Positions 33,807 through 43,640 of a DNA stretch of 64,000 nucleotides are shown in pieces. The first letter of the stretch is position 1. Each line of letters begins with the position of its first letter. The position numbers and the translations under genes are program-made. Under the pieces are notes generated by a model. The model saw only the letters and a program-made list of their open reading frames with translations. It had not been told where the DNA came from and did not search any database. This stretch comes from Leptura quadrifasciata (Eukaryota; Arthropoda; Insecta; Coleoptera; Cerambycidae): the NCBI GenBank assembly GCA_963675555.1, contig OY776678.1, positions 124,789,425-124,853,424 of the forward strand, read 5' to 3'.

Positions 33807-35333
33807 GGGGTATCACGGAATAATAATCATTTCTGTTTTAGGGAAGTTACTTACATTGAGGTGAACGATATTATCTCCAATTTAAAAAAAACCAATTCTA
33901 AAGATGCATATTTTATTAACATGAAAATTTTAAAAGCCATAAGGTATATAATATTAATACCACTTACAAATTTAATAAATATTTGTATTTGTACTAGTAC
34001 GTTTCCGGATATACTCAAACTCTCAAAAGTGATTCCATTGCACAAAAAAGATTCTATTCATGACGTAGAAAATTATAGACCGATATCTATTCTGCCTTTA
34101 TTTTCAAAAATACTGGAAACCATTATAAAAATTCAGTTAACTCAACATTTTGAATCAAACAATCTTTTCAGCACAAGTCAATTTGGTTTCAGAGCTAAAT
34201 TGTCAACAACTCTAGCCATAAATAAATTATCTGAAACAATAAGTAAAGGATATGAAGATTGTGAATATATACATGCTCAGTTTCTAGACCTTTCTAAAGC
34301 TTTTGACTGTGTGTCACATGACGTTTTAATAAGTAAATTAGGTTTTTATAATTTCGATATAAGTAGCATAAATTTAATAAAATCCTACCTTAACAATCGC
34401 TACCAGTATGTGAGTTATCAAAATATAAATTCTGATTTGCAACAAATGAAACATGGAGTGCCGCAAGGGTCCATACTTGGCCCCATATTATTTCTCATTT
34501 ACATCAATGACTTAAGCAATATATCTTCCTCAACTTTTGTTTTGTTTGCTGATGACACCACCATCATCAATTCACATAAAAATATAGAGACTTTGTACTC
34601 TAAGGTGAATGACACACAGTCGAAAACTCAGAACTGGTTTGTAGCCAACCGTCTGAGCTTAAATCAGTCTAAAACCGAAACAATAATTTTTAGTTTAAGA
34701 AATGTTGCTGAAAATAACAATAAAGATAGTATTAAATTCCTTGGGGTCTATCTAGACAGTAAACTATCGTGGGAGCATCACGTAAATTATGTCTGTAAGA
34801 AAATTTCGACCAAAATATATATTCTTAGAAATGTATCCCAAAAAGTACTTATCACAGCATATCATGGTCTAATCCACTCATCTTTATCCTATGCTATTAT
34901 GGTCTGGGGCCATTCGAACCACTCTATCAGAGTATTTGCATTACAGAGAAGAGCCATACGAATTGTTTACGGTTTGAAATATAGAGACGATTGCAGGGAT
35001 GCTTTTAAAAAGCTATCTATTTTAACCTTTCCCTGTACATATATACTTCAATGTCTACTGTACATTAAGCAAAATCAGGTAAAGTATTCTCCCTACAGTG
35101 ATGTTCATAAATATCCCACGAGAAATAGTAGTAATATATGTAAAAATTTTTTACGTCTATCAAAATCTCGTTCCGGAACCAATTATTATGCCATTAGATT
35201 TTTTAATTCGTTACCCATACATATTAGAGAGCTAGAATATAACTTGTTTAAGAAAACTGTGAGATCATTTTTGATAGCCAATGCTTTTTATACATTTGAG
35301 GAGTATTGTTTGTCAAATTTTAATAATTTTTAA
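33807..35333 (+). pseudogene. LINE ORF2, reverse transcriptase and C-terminal domain
   Basis: Long open frame continuing ORF2 after the indel. It shows VIPLHKKDS, ENYRPISILPLFSKILE, block A FLDLSKAFDCVSHDVL, GVPQGSILGPILFLIYIND, the catalytic FADDTTI (about 34545-34560), WFVANRLSLNQSKTE, and FLGVYLDSKLSWEHHVNYV. The C-terminal region includes HSSLSYAIMVWG and ALQRRAIRIVYG. All catalytic aspartates are present and the frame is open to its natural stop at 35333, so only the upstream break spoils it. No RNase H domain is seen, as expected for this group. Confidence 0.9.
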
Positions 35334-35512
35334 TATATATAAATTCACTATCATAATATTAATATATTTATTATATGCATTTGTTCAGAATGGCATTGTT
35401 TACAATCACATTTTATAGAGTGTTTTTTGTTATATTTTTTATGCATTTGTGTATCTCGTTGTTTTTTTTTCCTGACTTGTGTAAATACTGTTTTTTGTAT
35501 GTTAACACCAAT

Positions 35513-35537
35513 AAATTATTATTATTATTATTATTAT
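35513..35537 (+). repeat. (ATT)n 3' tail of LINE copy B
   Basis: AATAAA is followed directly by a run of ATT/TTA units, after which sequence character changes (GC-rich CGCCGCGGGCC). I take this as the LINE 3' end. Confidence 0.7.
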
Positions 35538-35647
35538 CGCCGCGGGCCACGGCGGCATGCTGCAACAAACAACCCTACGCAAACCTATAAAGGTAAGCGA
35601 GTGAATTGCGGTCGAGACAGCACAAAGAGTAATGGTATTTTAATGAG

Positions 35648-35673
35648 GTCGTAAAGTTTTTGTTGCGTTTTTA
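35648..35673. repeat. inverted-repeat partner of 30791-30816
   Basis: CGTAAAGTTTTTGTTGCGTT and flanks, the mirror of the segment 4.8 kb upstream. It lies about 60 bp before the recombinase pseudogene start. Confidence 0.75.
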
Positions 35674-36154
35674 TGTCTCGGGAAGTCCTTACTTGGACTA
35701 TACCAAAAACGTATTGACAATGCTGAAATCAAAATGAATTCTATAAAAATCAGTTTTTCCGATGAAGATTTGACTGTAGATATCGAAGAAAGTGCATCTG
35801 AAGCAATTCTAGGCCTTGTTCCACAGAAGTCTCGCGTACCCTAGTATTTGAGAGATATGAGGGATAGTGCCATGAAAAGAAAATTAAGGACATAATTGGT
35901 GAAAAGGTTCTACTAGCATATTTCCACGAACTAGGTAAGGATCGCAAACCTACTTCATTATGGAGTTATTATTCCATATTAAAAACAGAACTGTCAAAAA
36001 GAAAAATGTAGACATAAGAAAATGTGCTAATTTATTTACCATGCTTTAGAGAAAATCGGACGGCTATAAGCCGAAAAAATCTAAAATTTTAACCAAAAAA
36101 CATATAACAACATTTCTACAAATAGCCGACAATGAAATATATTTGGATTTAAAG

Positions 36155-36208
36155 GTAATTTTTTTCAATAATCTTTTAACTTTTTCAACAAAATATTTAT
36201 TTTTTAAG
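36155..36208 (+). other. spliceosomal intron in the recombinase pseudogene
   Basis: GTAATTTTTT at the 5' side and TTTTTTAAG at the 3' side, with AT-rich, T-rich interior. Removal joins ..YLDLK to VLLIFGVAGACRREE in phase 0, which restores the family's usual spacing. Confidence 0.65.
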
Positions 36209-36465
36209 GTCTTACTGATTTTTGGAGTGGCGGGTGCCTGCAGAAGAGAGGAATTGATAAACTTATTAAAAGAAGATGTTATAAACGAATCAAAATTCGA
36301 TTTAGAGATACAAAAACAAAAATTGATAGAGAATTTATTATAACCCCAGGAGACATAGAAGGTATTGATATGATGGATACTGTTAAAAAGTATGCTGAAA
36401 TAACACATTCAAATTGTATACATAATCGTTTTTTCGTTACATATAGAAATAAGAAATGTGTTAAT

Positions 36466-37322
36466 TATTATTATTAGCCGTTACTCGAGTCCGAGTATAA
36501 AAATGTTACAGTCGATAGATTGTGTACAATAAAAAACAAGTAAAAGGTGTAGTCTATTGTAATTCCCATTCATCTACGGTGCACACGACTATGGCTATAG
36601 AGGCCAATTCGGGAGAGCACATGTCGACCGCAGTCAGGACAAACATAGACCTGGTTAGGTCTTGGATTCGGCCTTCTTGCAGCAACATTTCCTTGATAGC
36701 TGGCCACAACCCCTCGCCATTCGGTTCTGTCCGCTGCAAGTTGTTCCCATTGCTCGTCTGCAATACCGCAGGATTTTAGATTTTCATGGAGAGCGTCTTT
36801 GAACCTCTTTCGTTGACCGCCACGCCTTCTTCTACCGCTTAGCAATTCACCATAAAGTGTACATTTAGGAAGGCGGTTATCATGCATACGATGAACGTGA
36901 CCTGCCCATCTTAGGCGTGCTCTTGAAATAAGCACCTCAATTCGAAGGCTGTTTGCTCTCCTGAGTACTTCCACGTTTGATATGTGATGGAACCAACGGA
37001 TTTTCATCATACTTCTGAGGTGTCTTTGCTGAAAACGTTCTAATTCTTTCACATGACGACGGTAAGTGACCCAGCTTTCACATCCACATAGCAGTGTTGG
37101 AATGACAACTGCTCTGTAGACAGCCATTTTCGTTGACAAAGCAAGGTCGTGGTTGTCAAATACTCTCTCTCTAAGTCCCCAGAGTGCTCTAGATGCAGCG
37201 TTAATTCTATTGCGAATCTCGCTGTCCATGTTTGCTTTGTCATTAACAACGTTGCCTAAGTAATTGAACTGATCCACCACTTCAAGAGAATTTCCGTTAA
37301 GTGTAATGTCTATTTGGTTCAC
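36466..37322 (-). mobile_element. RTE-like LINE, 5'-truncated, inserted in the recombinase
   Basis: Minus-strand 3' end of a LINE: C-terminal RT region, zinc finger, short 3' UTR and an (AAT)n tail, which is typical of RTE-type elements. TTAAT is duplicated on both sides (36461-36465, 37323-37327), and removal of the insert with one copy rejoins the recombinase frame. The 3' end is shared with the 62.2-kb fragment. Confidence 0.82.
36570..37322 (-). CDS. C-terminal RT region and C2H2 finger of the RTE-like LINE (partial)
   Basis: An open frame of 250 codons with no internal stop, being the C-terminus of an RT protein: VDQFNYLGNVVNDKANM, SEIRNRINAASRALWGL, ALSTKMAVYRAVVIPTLLCG, CESWV, RRHLRSMMKIRW and ARLRWAGHVHRM. 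It ends with a zinc finger CPDCGRHVLSRIGLYSHSRVH (C-x2-C-x12-H-x3-H spacing). The RT catalytic core and endonuclease are missing through 5' truncation. Protein databases often show such remnants under host-like names. It has no start of its own. Confidence 0.85.
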   Translation of the reverse strand: MNQIDITLNGNSLEVVDQFNYLGNVVNDKANMDSEIRNRINAASRALWGLRERVFDNHDLALSTKMAVYRAVVIPTLLCGCESWVTYRRHVKELERFQQRHLRSMMKIRWFHHISNVEVLRRANSLRIEVLISRARLRWAGHVHRMHDNRLPKCTLYGELLSGRRRRGGQRKRFKDALHENLKSCGIADEQWEQLAADRTEWRGVVASYQGNVAARRPNPRPNQVYVCPDCGRHVLSRIGLYSHSRVHRR

Positions 37323-37490
37323 TTAATATACCGATTGATGTAAATATAATTTTGGCATTACCCTAAAAATTGCCAATTTTTTTAAACTATCCGACCCTAG
37401 ACAGTATAATAGACACTGTTTCCGACGTTCCTCAACGGAAATACTAGCGAATGTTGGAGCCAACCTTTTAATGGTGAAAAGTCGAAAATA

Positions 37491-38194
37491 GATAAAAATC
37501 TTGTATATTATACGTATATAAGGTATTTCATAGCACTCGTCTGTTTACAGAACTCACCTTTGGTTCGTTCTGTAAATTGCAGAAGCGTGCTATGAAAGAA
37601 CTCATATAGCACTTATAATATAAATAGCTATAATAAAACAGTAGCTTAAACGATATTATAAAAAATGTAAAATAAATTTGATAAATTGAAACGGGTCTTC
37701 GTTCATTATTCTTAATATTCTAATGCGTTGTTTTGTTGATGTGATATGTAAAAATACATAGAAACCATATTATGTTTATTGAAAGATTCCAAACGTTAAA
37801 TACAAAATACAGTGTTATTAACAGAATTGCTATATTGTGTGCTGTGCCAGTTCAAAATTAAAGTGCATATCCGTTGCAGTAATTTACGCTCGCTAATAAA
37901 TATTTACAACCATATATACAATTTCAGTTCGTAAATTTTACAGAGATGTATAAATTAATTCTTATTTGCCTCTGGATATGCACGTTATAAATGAAAAAAT
38001 AATTGAATAAAATATGATTTTCTATTATAACTGTACATAGGTTTTTATTTCTGTTTTAATACATAAGTTTCGTATCCACAAAATGAATGTTAAGCAGGTC
38101 TTTCTTTTGTAGATAGTCAAGATAGACATATATCCACAATCTTCCAATAAATGTGGCATCAGAATATTTCTGATAAATTTATTTTAATATACTT
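37491..38194. other. AT-rich stretch, no gene; hairpin near its start
   Basis: May include the decayed 3' end of the recombinase element. Only the hairpin at 37526-37597 and one half of an inverted repeat (38090-38104) stand out. Confidence 0.4.
37526..37597. repeat. two-tier hairpin just after the recombinase remnant
   Basis: Outer stem TTTCATAGCAC (37526-37536) with GTGCTATGAAA (37587-37597). Inner stem TTTACAGAAC (37544-37553) with GTTCTGTAAA (37567-37576), loop of 13 bases. It could be an end structure of the recombinase element. Confidence 0.75.
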
Positions 38195-38300
38195 TGTAGC
38201 CCTGAGGAAGACAATAAAGATTGTCGAAACGTCGACTCTAAAGAGGAAATAAGGTTTGGTCTTTTTTCATCCAATTACCGACGAAAGACCTGCTTAACGT
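38090..38300. repeat. inverted 16-bp repeat enclosing a hammerhead-like motif
   Basis: GTTAAGCAGGTCTTTC at about 38089-38104 and GAAAGACCTGCTTAAC at about 38284-38299 are exact reverse complements. The hammerhead-like motif lies between them. I interpret this as a PLE terminal-repeat remnant. Confidence 0.55.
38192..38245 (+). ncRNA. hammerhead-ribozyme-like motif, canonical core
   Basis: CUGAGGA at 38202-38208 (the canonical CUGANGA), stem II GACAAU/AUUGUC (38210-38215, 38220-38225; six perfect pairs, AAAG loop), GAAA at 38226-38229, then CGUC with the cleavage-site UC at 38232-38233. Stem III would be only ACGU, as in dimer-forming PLE hammerheads. Stem I is weak (GACU against AGCC with a mismatch). 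PLE coding sequence is not visible nearby. Confidence 0.65.
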
Positions 38301-38324
38301 TTTTATTCGTATTAACGTCAATAA

Positions 38325-39165
38325 TCATTGATAGCATCCCAAAAACTTTAGCTAAAACTAATAAATACCCACCTTGGTATAATGGTAATACCATTCATAA
38401 TATAAAGGCAAAATTAAAACACTGGCGCAACTTTAAAAAAAAATGGTAACTCATACGAATTGAATCAATTTAAAATTCTAAGAGCAAACATAAAAATAGA
38501 TATTGATAACGCGCACAAAGAATGTCTTATCAATATTGAGAACCAAATTAATTTCAACCCAAATCACTTCTGGTCATATGTAAACAGCAGAAAAATATAT
38601 CCAGTATTCCAAGCGTTATGACCTGTAATGACTCCATATTAAACGAACCACAAGTAATAGTTGACGCATTTGATAATTACTTTCAAGAGTCATATTCCGC
38701 ATCTACCAACTTTGCTTATGATATAAATAGCACTCATTGTAATACTTACAATTTATGTATTCCCTATATTACCGAAAATGACGTACTCAAGGCACTTAAG
38801 AAAATTAAACCCAAAACTACTACAGGTCCTGATGGTATTTCGGCCTTTCTCCTTAAAGATTGTGCCATTTTATTTGCAAAACCGCTAGCTAGTATTTTTA
38901 ATTTGTCTATTAAAACTGCTACTTTTCCAGAAATCTGAAAAATATCCAGGATCTGTCCGGTATTCAAAAAAAATGATAGATGTGCTATTGAAAACTATAG
39001 GCCAATAGTAATATTGTGCAATTTTAGTAAATTATTTGAAAACGTAATATACGATATTTTCTTTAATCACGTTAAATCTCAAATTTGCCTCGATCAACAC
39101 GGATTCATGCCAAATCGCTCTACCACCAGCAATCTGGTGTGCATCACTCAGTTCATAGCTGAAAG
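38325..39165 (+). pseudogene. copy C ORF2: linker and N-terminal RT
   Basis: KYPPWYNGNTIHNIKAKLKHW in the first frame, a frameshift near 38440, INFNPNHFWSYVNSRK, a frameshift near 38605, then 38618-38938 with LKKIKPKTTTGPDGISAFLL and LASIFNLSIKTATFPEI. The codon after FPEI is TGA where copy A has Trp (DKWK), a nonsense change. The reading continues KISRICPVFKKN, ENYRPIVILCNFSKLFE, QHGFMPNRSTTSNLVCITQF. Another frameshift near 39165 leads into the RT core. Only part of the linker remains and no endonuclease domain is present. Confidence 0.82.
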
Positions 39166-39645
39166 TTGGATGCTGGAGACCAAGTAGATGTCATTTATAC
39201 AGATTTTTCTAAAGCCTTCGACAGACTGGACCACGGAATTTTGCTGAACAGACTATCCGAATTTGGACTAACTGAGCACTTCCTAAACTTTTTTGAATCC
39301 TACTTGGCAAATAGACGACTAAATGTACAATACCGTGGATTTTGGTCTATGGATATCTCAGCGACATCAGGTGTTCCCCAAGGTTCTGTGCATGGGCCAT
39401 TGCTCTTTAACATTTTTATAAATGATATCGTCATTGGCTTACACTGCAAAACATTACTCTATGCCGATGACCTAAAATTTTTTACATCTATCACTAGTGC
39501 AGAAGACTGTGTTGATTTGCAAAACGATCTTATACAACTATGGTCTTGGTGTAGCGTAAACAATTTACAGTTAAATATCTCAAAGTGTAGCTTTATGACA
39601 TACACTCGTGCACAAAATCCAATAAAATTTATAGTATATAATTAA
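39166..39645 (+). pseudogene. copy C ORF2: catalytic RT core
   Basis: DVIYTDFSKAFDRLDHGILL (block A), LTEHFLNFFESYLANRR, SGVPQGSVHGPLLFNIFIND, the catalytic YADDLK box, then DLIQLWSWCSVNNLQLNISK and CSFMTYTRAQ. Catalytic residues are intact. A frameshift near 39640 breaks the frame; the thumb region continues in another frame. Confidence 0.88.
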
Positions 39646-40291
39646 TAATGAAGAACTGAAAAGCTGTGGTCATTTCAAAGATCTAGGAGTAATATTCGAT
39701 CCAAAGTTAACTTTTATTAGCCATATCAATCAAATAACCGCTAATTCATTCAGAAACTTAGGCTACATTATCCGTAATTGTAAAGAATTTAACGAAAATA
39801 CACTGAAACTTCTCTTTAATTCATTTGTGAGGTCAAGACTTGAATATGCTTCAATAGTCTGGAGTCCTGGTTACGAAAATCATAAATATAGCATTGAAAA
39901 ACCTCAGAGGCGTTTTCTTAAATACCTCTGGTTCAAAAGTCCTGGAAATTATTCAGAGAGAGGTTTTCCACGTTGTGAGTTATTACATAGATTCCACACG
40001 AGTGATCTTCAACTACGTCGGACATATCACTGTCTTGTATTCCTTTTTAAGATTTTAAATGGCACTATTGACTGCCCTGAAATTCTTAGTTGCATTAGAT
40101 TTCATGTTCCTAATTTGCAGACTCGCTCGCATTCGTCTATATTCTATTTGCCTGCACCAAGAACAAATTTGCTGTTATTTTCTCCTCTGCACCGTATGTG
40201 TTCTAACTATGATTCTTTATATGATAATATGGATATTTTTAATACTAGTATATCCAAAATGAGAAACGTGGTTCTCAATTCTGCACAACTG
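39640..40291 (+). pseudogene. copy C ORF2: thumb and C-terminus
   Basis: NNEELKSCGHFKDLGVIFDP, LTFISHINQITANSF, FVRSRLEYASIVWSPGYENH, QRRFLKYLWF, and the C-terminal IDCPEILSCIRFHVPNLQTR and FSPLHRMCSNYD to a natural stop at 40292-40294. It matches the C-terminus of copy A, confirming that the two elements are one family. Confidence 0.85.
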
Positions 40292-40485
40292 TAGCTACTA
40301 AACTATTAGATTACAACTCTTAGGACTATACTAATCATAGACTTATTTTGTTAATTTTTATTACCATTTAATTGTTTACCTTTAGTTAAGTTATTTAGTT
40401 TTCTTTTTTATGTTTGTAAAATTCCTGTCCTATAATTGGATTTCTGTCTGGGCAGTCGTAACCAAAAATAAATACATAAATAAAG

Positions 40486-42331
40486 ATGAATCAAGCTGAT
40501 ATCATACACATAGTTTTTGAAGGCACTTGGAAGATTAAGGTCATGGTATTTTGCCGATAAGATGAATTTGTTTCATTTCAAAGTCTAATTCAAATAATAT
40601 TTCTGACCGTAGTGTACTCATAAATGGCAAATCTTACATACAAATATAATACATAATGATTAGCCACCTAAGCAGAAAATGCTTGTTCGTAGGTCTAACC
40701 ATTTTACATTAACAAAAAAAAACCAAAAAAATGATACAAACTTACGGACAAAAAGTAGAATGAAGAGAGAAAGAAAAACAATATAATAATAAGTATAAAA
40801 AGTAATGGAATACAAAAAAAAACAAATCGAATTAATATAAGTCACGAATTAAGTACGATGAGACGAGAAAAAGTCATATGCGCGGCCAAAATTTCAAATT
40901 AATTTAACTTTTTATAAGCAAGTTAAAGGCTGAACCGTAGTAAAATTAATTTACTAACAAAAAATAGAGAGAGTAATATATTTATGTTTTACGTATTTTA
41001 TGAAATTTAAAAATGTAAACCACATAGATGTACGATGTACATCTACCACTTGTAATTGGAAAAGGAAGTTTCACATAGCCATTAACCATTACCATTAACC
41101 ATTAAAAATAAGTTTCACATAAGATGACTCGAACCGCCAACCTCTGGCGTGGCCTCAAGGCTTCAATAAGGCTTTATTCATGTTAAAATACAATAGCGCC
41201 GCCCCAGAACCCATCCCATCCCCATCCCTGGCGTAGATCACCTAACCGCTATACCACGGACGGCTTACAAATATCATATAATGATTTTTCAAAAATCGTT
41301 TTCTCCTAAACCATAACAGTTAGAGCTGCAACATGTTTTATATTATGAAATTATCCAAACTATCGAATTCTTCAATAAAATGTATATAGGTCCATTTGAA
41401 AATTTTAAATAAGGAAGTTAATAACATTTTCGGTGAAACCAAAAGTGCATTTTCAGCCATAGTACAATCCACTTGCAGACCACACCGAATAGTATGCCCA
41501 CCCAAAATTTAAAATCAATATCTCCTTTTATAAAGAAGTTATAAGCCAAAATCTATGAAATTTAATTTACTAGCGGCGCATCCGCCAAAAATTAGAGTGT
41601 ATAGAGAGAGAGTTTCTAGCGATTTGTTTTTTTTACGGCCAAACGGTACCTCGAAGAAAAAAACGTCAGAGAGGCTTTCTCCTACTAACCTCGCCCCCTA
41701 TATACCTCCCATGGTGGGAACGGTGATTTTTCAATTTTTTTTCGTCCAATTGGGATACTTTGACAGCGGTACAGGCTAAACCGTACGTCTGTCGCAATTT
41801 TATTCCTATACTTTGTTACTCCCGCCGGAATTTTATTTGGGGGTCTCGTACCTCTCTGTCGAATTTTTATGTTGTTTACATACCCACAACACACACTGGT
41901 GGGAATCATTTTTTTAACACTAAAGCTTCTTGATATAATAAATCAGTTGAATATATTTTTGTTTTTTAAATATAATTTTTAAAATTGAATTATCTATAGG
42001 TTATGCAAGGAATTTTTATATAAACCACCCCATATCGTGATTCAGTTTTAGATTCACAAAGCTGTATATAATACAATTTTTTACATTAAAAATCACTTGT
42101 AATTGTTAAAATTTGTGTAATAATGTTCTTAATCTTATTATGAGATATTCTGTATGCTCTTTCTATCATAGATAATGGTCTACCATAATTCCAGGGTAAT
42201 TAAATATGGCTTATTTTGTGAATTTCGGAACAGTCACAGTTTACCAAGTCAATACAATTCATGTTATGAGCCTTAAGTTTACTTTTAAAGGTTGATCAGT
42301 AACTGTTAAAGAAAAAATTATGAATTTAGAT
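40486..42331. other. 1.8-kb stretch, no gene apart from a SINE
   Basis: Only the tRNA-derived SINE at 41069-41264 is recognised. The 41.6-41.9 kb part is somewhat GC-richer, but I see no gene in it. Confidence 0.4.
41069..41264 (-). mobile_element. tRNA-derived SINE with an internal 84-bp insertion
   Basis: Minus strand: GCCGTCCGTGG start, box A TGGTATAGCGG (41246-41256), and box B GGTTCGAGTC (41126-41135), a tRNA-like head. The boxes are about 110 bp apart, too far for a tRNA. CTGGCGT is directly repeated at 41144-41150 and 41228-41234, so removing the segment between the copies restores a tRNA-like spacing. The 3' tail is a (TTAATGG)-type repeat at 41080-41106, and AGTTTCACATA occurs on both sides of that tail (about 41068-41078 and 41111-41121). 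Confidence 0.65.
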
Positions 42332-42510
42332 TTGAAGTAGATTCTTCCGGGTCTTGCCGTGGTCGTCGAACTTGACTTGACGTTTCGCTGATCATCCTGT
42401 CAGCTTCTTCAGAAGGATTCTAAAGTCTAGTCAAGTTCGACGACCATGGCAAAACCCGGAAGAATCTACTTCATTAGACAACGGCCGTGAAAACCTGCAT
42501 TCTACTGAAT
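42332..42510. repeat. PLE terminal palindrome (PLE-c)
   Basis: AGATTCTTCCGGGTCTTGCC and onward (about 42340-42380) is mirrored at 42424-42470. The outer part, ending with GAAAACCTGCATTCTAC, matches the 3' end of PLE-d (53575-53690). A hammerhead-like motif lies between the arms. No coding part is present. Confidence 0.75.
42372..42420 (-). ncRNA. hammerhead-ribozyme-like motif of PLE-c
   Basis: Minus strand: CUGAAGA (42406-42412; canonical CUGANGA), stem II GCUGA/UCAGC (five perfect pairs), GAAA, then CGUC with cleavage expected after the C. AAG after the site pairs with CUU before the core as stem I. Stem III is the minimal ACGU type. All invariant bases are present, so it is one of the two best candidates for activity here. 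Confidence 0.7.
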
Positions 42511-42599
42511 TTAGATTTGGATAAATTTAGACTTACGACTAACATTTAACCAGTTTGAATTTTCATTCGACCAGTTTCCACTTTGTTGTACACTGCCTT

Positions 42600-43300
42600 C
42601 CAGGACTCATCCTCAAATATCAAAAAACTGTATCACCTGCATAAGGCAGGTGACCGTTTATAGAGAGCGCACCTAACTGATTAATATAAATTAAAAATAA
42701 TACGGGCCCTAATACAGTACTCTGAGGTACGCCCATGGTGACAAGTAAATGATTACAAGGTATTATTGATTTTTACCGCTTGATATCTGTCTTTTAGGTA
42801 ATTCCTGAAAATTGCAATGAAGAACCCATGCCTCTGATATTTTCGTGTCTTTCAAATAATATGTTATGGTCCACAGTGGCAAACGCCTCGGTCAAATCCA
42901 AAGAGATACACAAACATTTACTGTTTCTGTTTAGACATTGATCAATATTATTAATGAATTCTAGAATAACATGTTCTGTATTTATGTTATTTTTTAAAAC
43001 TAAACTGGTTTTTGTATAATATACCATTTTCTTCAATAAAGTTTATTGGTCTGTTTTTTTAAAGCATTGTTCAAATATTTTAGCAATATTATTTATGATT
43101 GCTATTGGTCTATAATTTGTAAGTTCTTGTTTATTTCCTCATTTATAGATTGGTATATTAACAGATTATCTTCTGCTTTAATGAAAATATTTGGATTGTT
43201 TACAACATAGGGATAAATTTGTTCATGGTTACAAGAATGTGAATCAGGGGTTTCGCGAGGCTTAGTACTTGGTCCTTTTTTCCTTGGCATGTTTACATTC
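42600..43300 (-). pseudogene. non-LTR reverse transcriptase fragment
   Basis: Minus-strand pieces: LTNYRPIAIINNIAKIFEQC (near 43130-43060), KTSLVLKNN, LEFINNIDQCLNRN, block A LDLTEAFATVDHNILFE (about 42900-42840), then after a frameshift VTMGVPQSTVLGPVLFLIYI near 42740-42690, and LPYAGDT in place of the FADDT catalytic box. The first catalytic Asp is therefore Gly. Upstream, 43290-43102 (NNPNIFIKAEDNLLIYQ) is a shifted part of the same region. It is a short, dead fragment of a jockey/CR1-type element. Confidence 0.82.
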
Positions 43301-43640
43301 TGTTACATGGTGTTTTGTTTATGTTTGGCACAATCTGTGTAACATTTTGATTCAGTTTTTGTAAGTGAAACTGTTTTCAACTAACAGAATTTTACTTATA
43401 TGGCTGCTAAACCATTTCACACTGTTTTATGTACATATTTTTATATCTTAGGAACTCAGTCATGTTCTATTAACTATTAAGTATCTCTGATAGCATCCCA
43501 GGGAACAATTGTGTACAAAACATTTATTTACATCAGATACCTATATTTCAATTTATATATTTTTATTTACTATGTAAGTACATATGGTTATTTTCCTTAC
43601 CTTTCATTACTATATATAATATATCCTATAAGATGTAATA
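43300..43640 (-). repeat. dispersed repeat family X, copy 2
   Basis: Reverse complement contains GGTAAGGAAAATAACCA, TGACTGAGTTCCTAAGATA, ATGTACATAAAACA and CACTTACAAAAA, all shared with 63350-63660 and partly with 10980-11290. Non-coding. Confidence 0.65.

Larger units (their letters stand above)
30846..35537 (+). mobile_element. nearly full-length CR1/jockey-type LINE (copy B) with SINE insertion
   Basis: In order: ORF1 start (30846), an inserted SINE (30951-31339), the rest of ORF1 (31340-32564, one frameshift), ORF2 endonuclease (32564-33805), ORF2 reverse transcriptase (33807-35333), a 3' UTR of about 180 bp with AATAAA, and an (ATT)n tail (35513-35537). This is the most complete LINE in the window. 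The frameshifts, the SINE and the ORF2 break make it non-autonomous as it stands. Confidence 0.85.
35734..37490 (+). pseudogene. Crypton-like tyrosine recombinase, split by an RTE insertion
   Basis: Pieces in order: N-terminus from ATG 35734 (MNSIKISFSDEDL, SEAILGLVPQKSR); then in another frame EKVLLAYFHELGKDRKPTS and LWSYYSILKTELS of the SAM-like core-binding domain; a 54-bp GT-AG intron at 36155-36208; VLLIFGVAGACRREELINLL with the first catalytic Arg; DTKTKIDREFIITPGD; NRFFVTYRNKKCVN. There the RTE interrupts it. After the insertion come IPIDVNI and DPRQYNRHCFRRSST with the H-x-x-R motif, then LANVGANLLMVK. Several frameshifts and the insertion inactivate it. The catalytic Tyr is not reached before similarity fades. 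Which Crypton lineage or domesticated relative it derives from I cannot tell. Confidence 0.8.
38325..40485 (+). mobile_element. 5'-truncated CR1/jockey-group LINE (copy C)
   Basis: Diverged relative of copy A. Coding remnants run 38325-40291, then a 3' UTR and a TAAATACATAAATAAAG tail ending near 40485. Several frameshifts and a nonsense codon. Confidence 0.8.

Noticed and set aside
36143..36343. single-exon 66-residue frame across the recombinase intron
   Set aside because: The frame reads through GT-AG sequence that is not conserved in the family; splicing gives the better match.
41115..41264. intact tRNA gene
   Set aside because: Boxes A and B are too far apart and no acceptor-stem pairing is evident.
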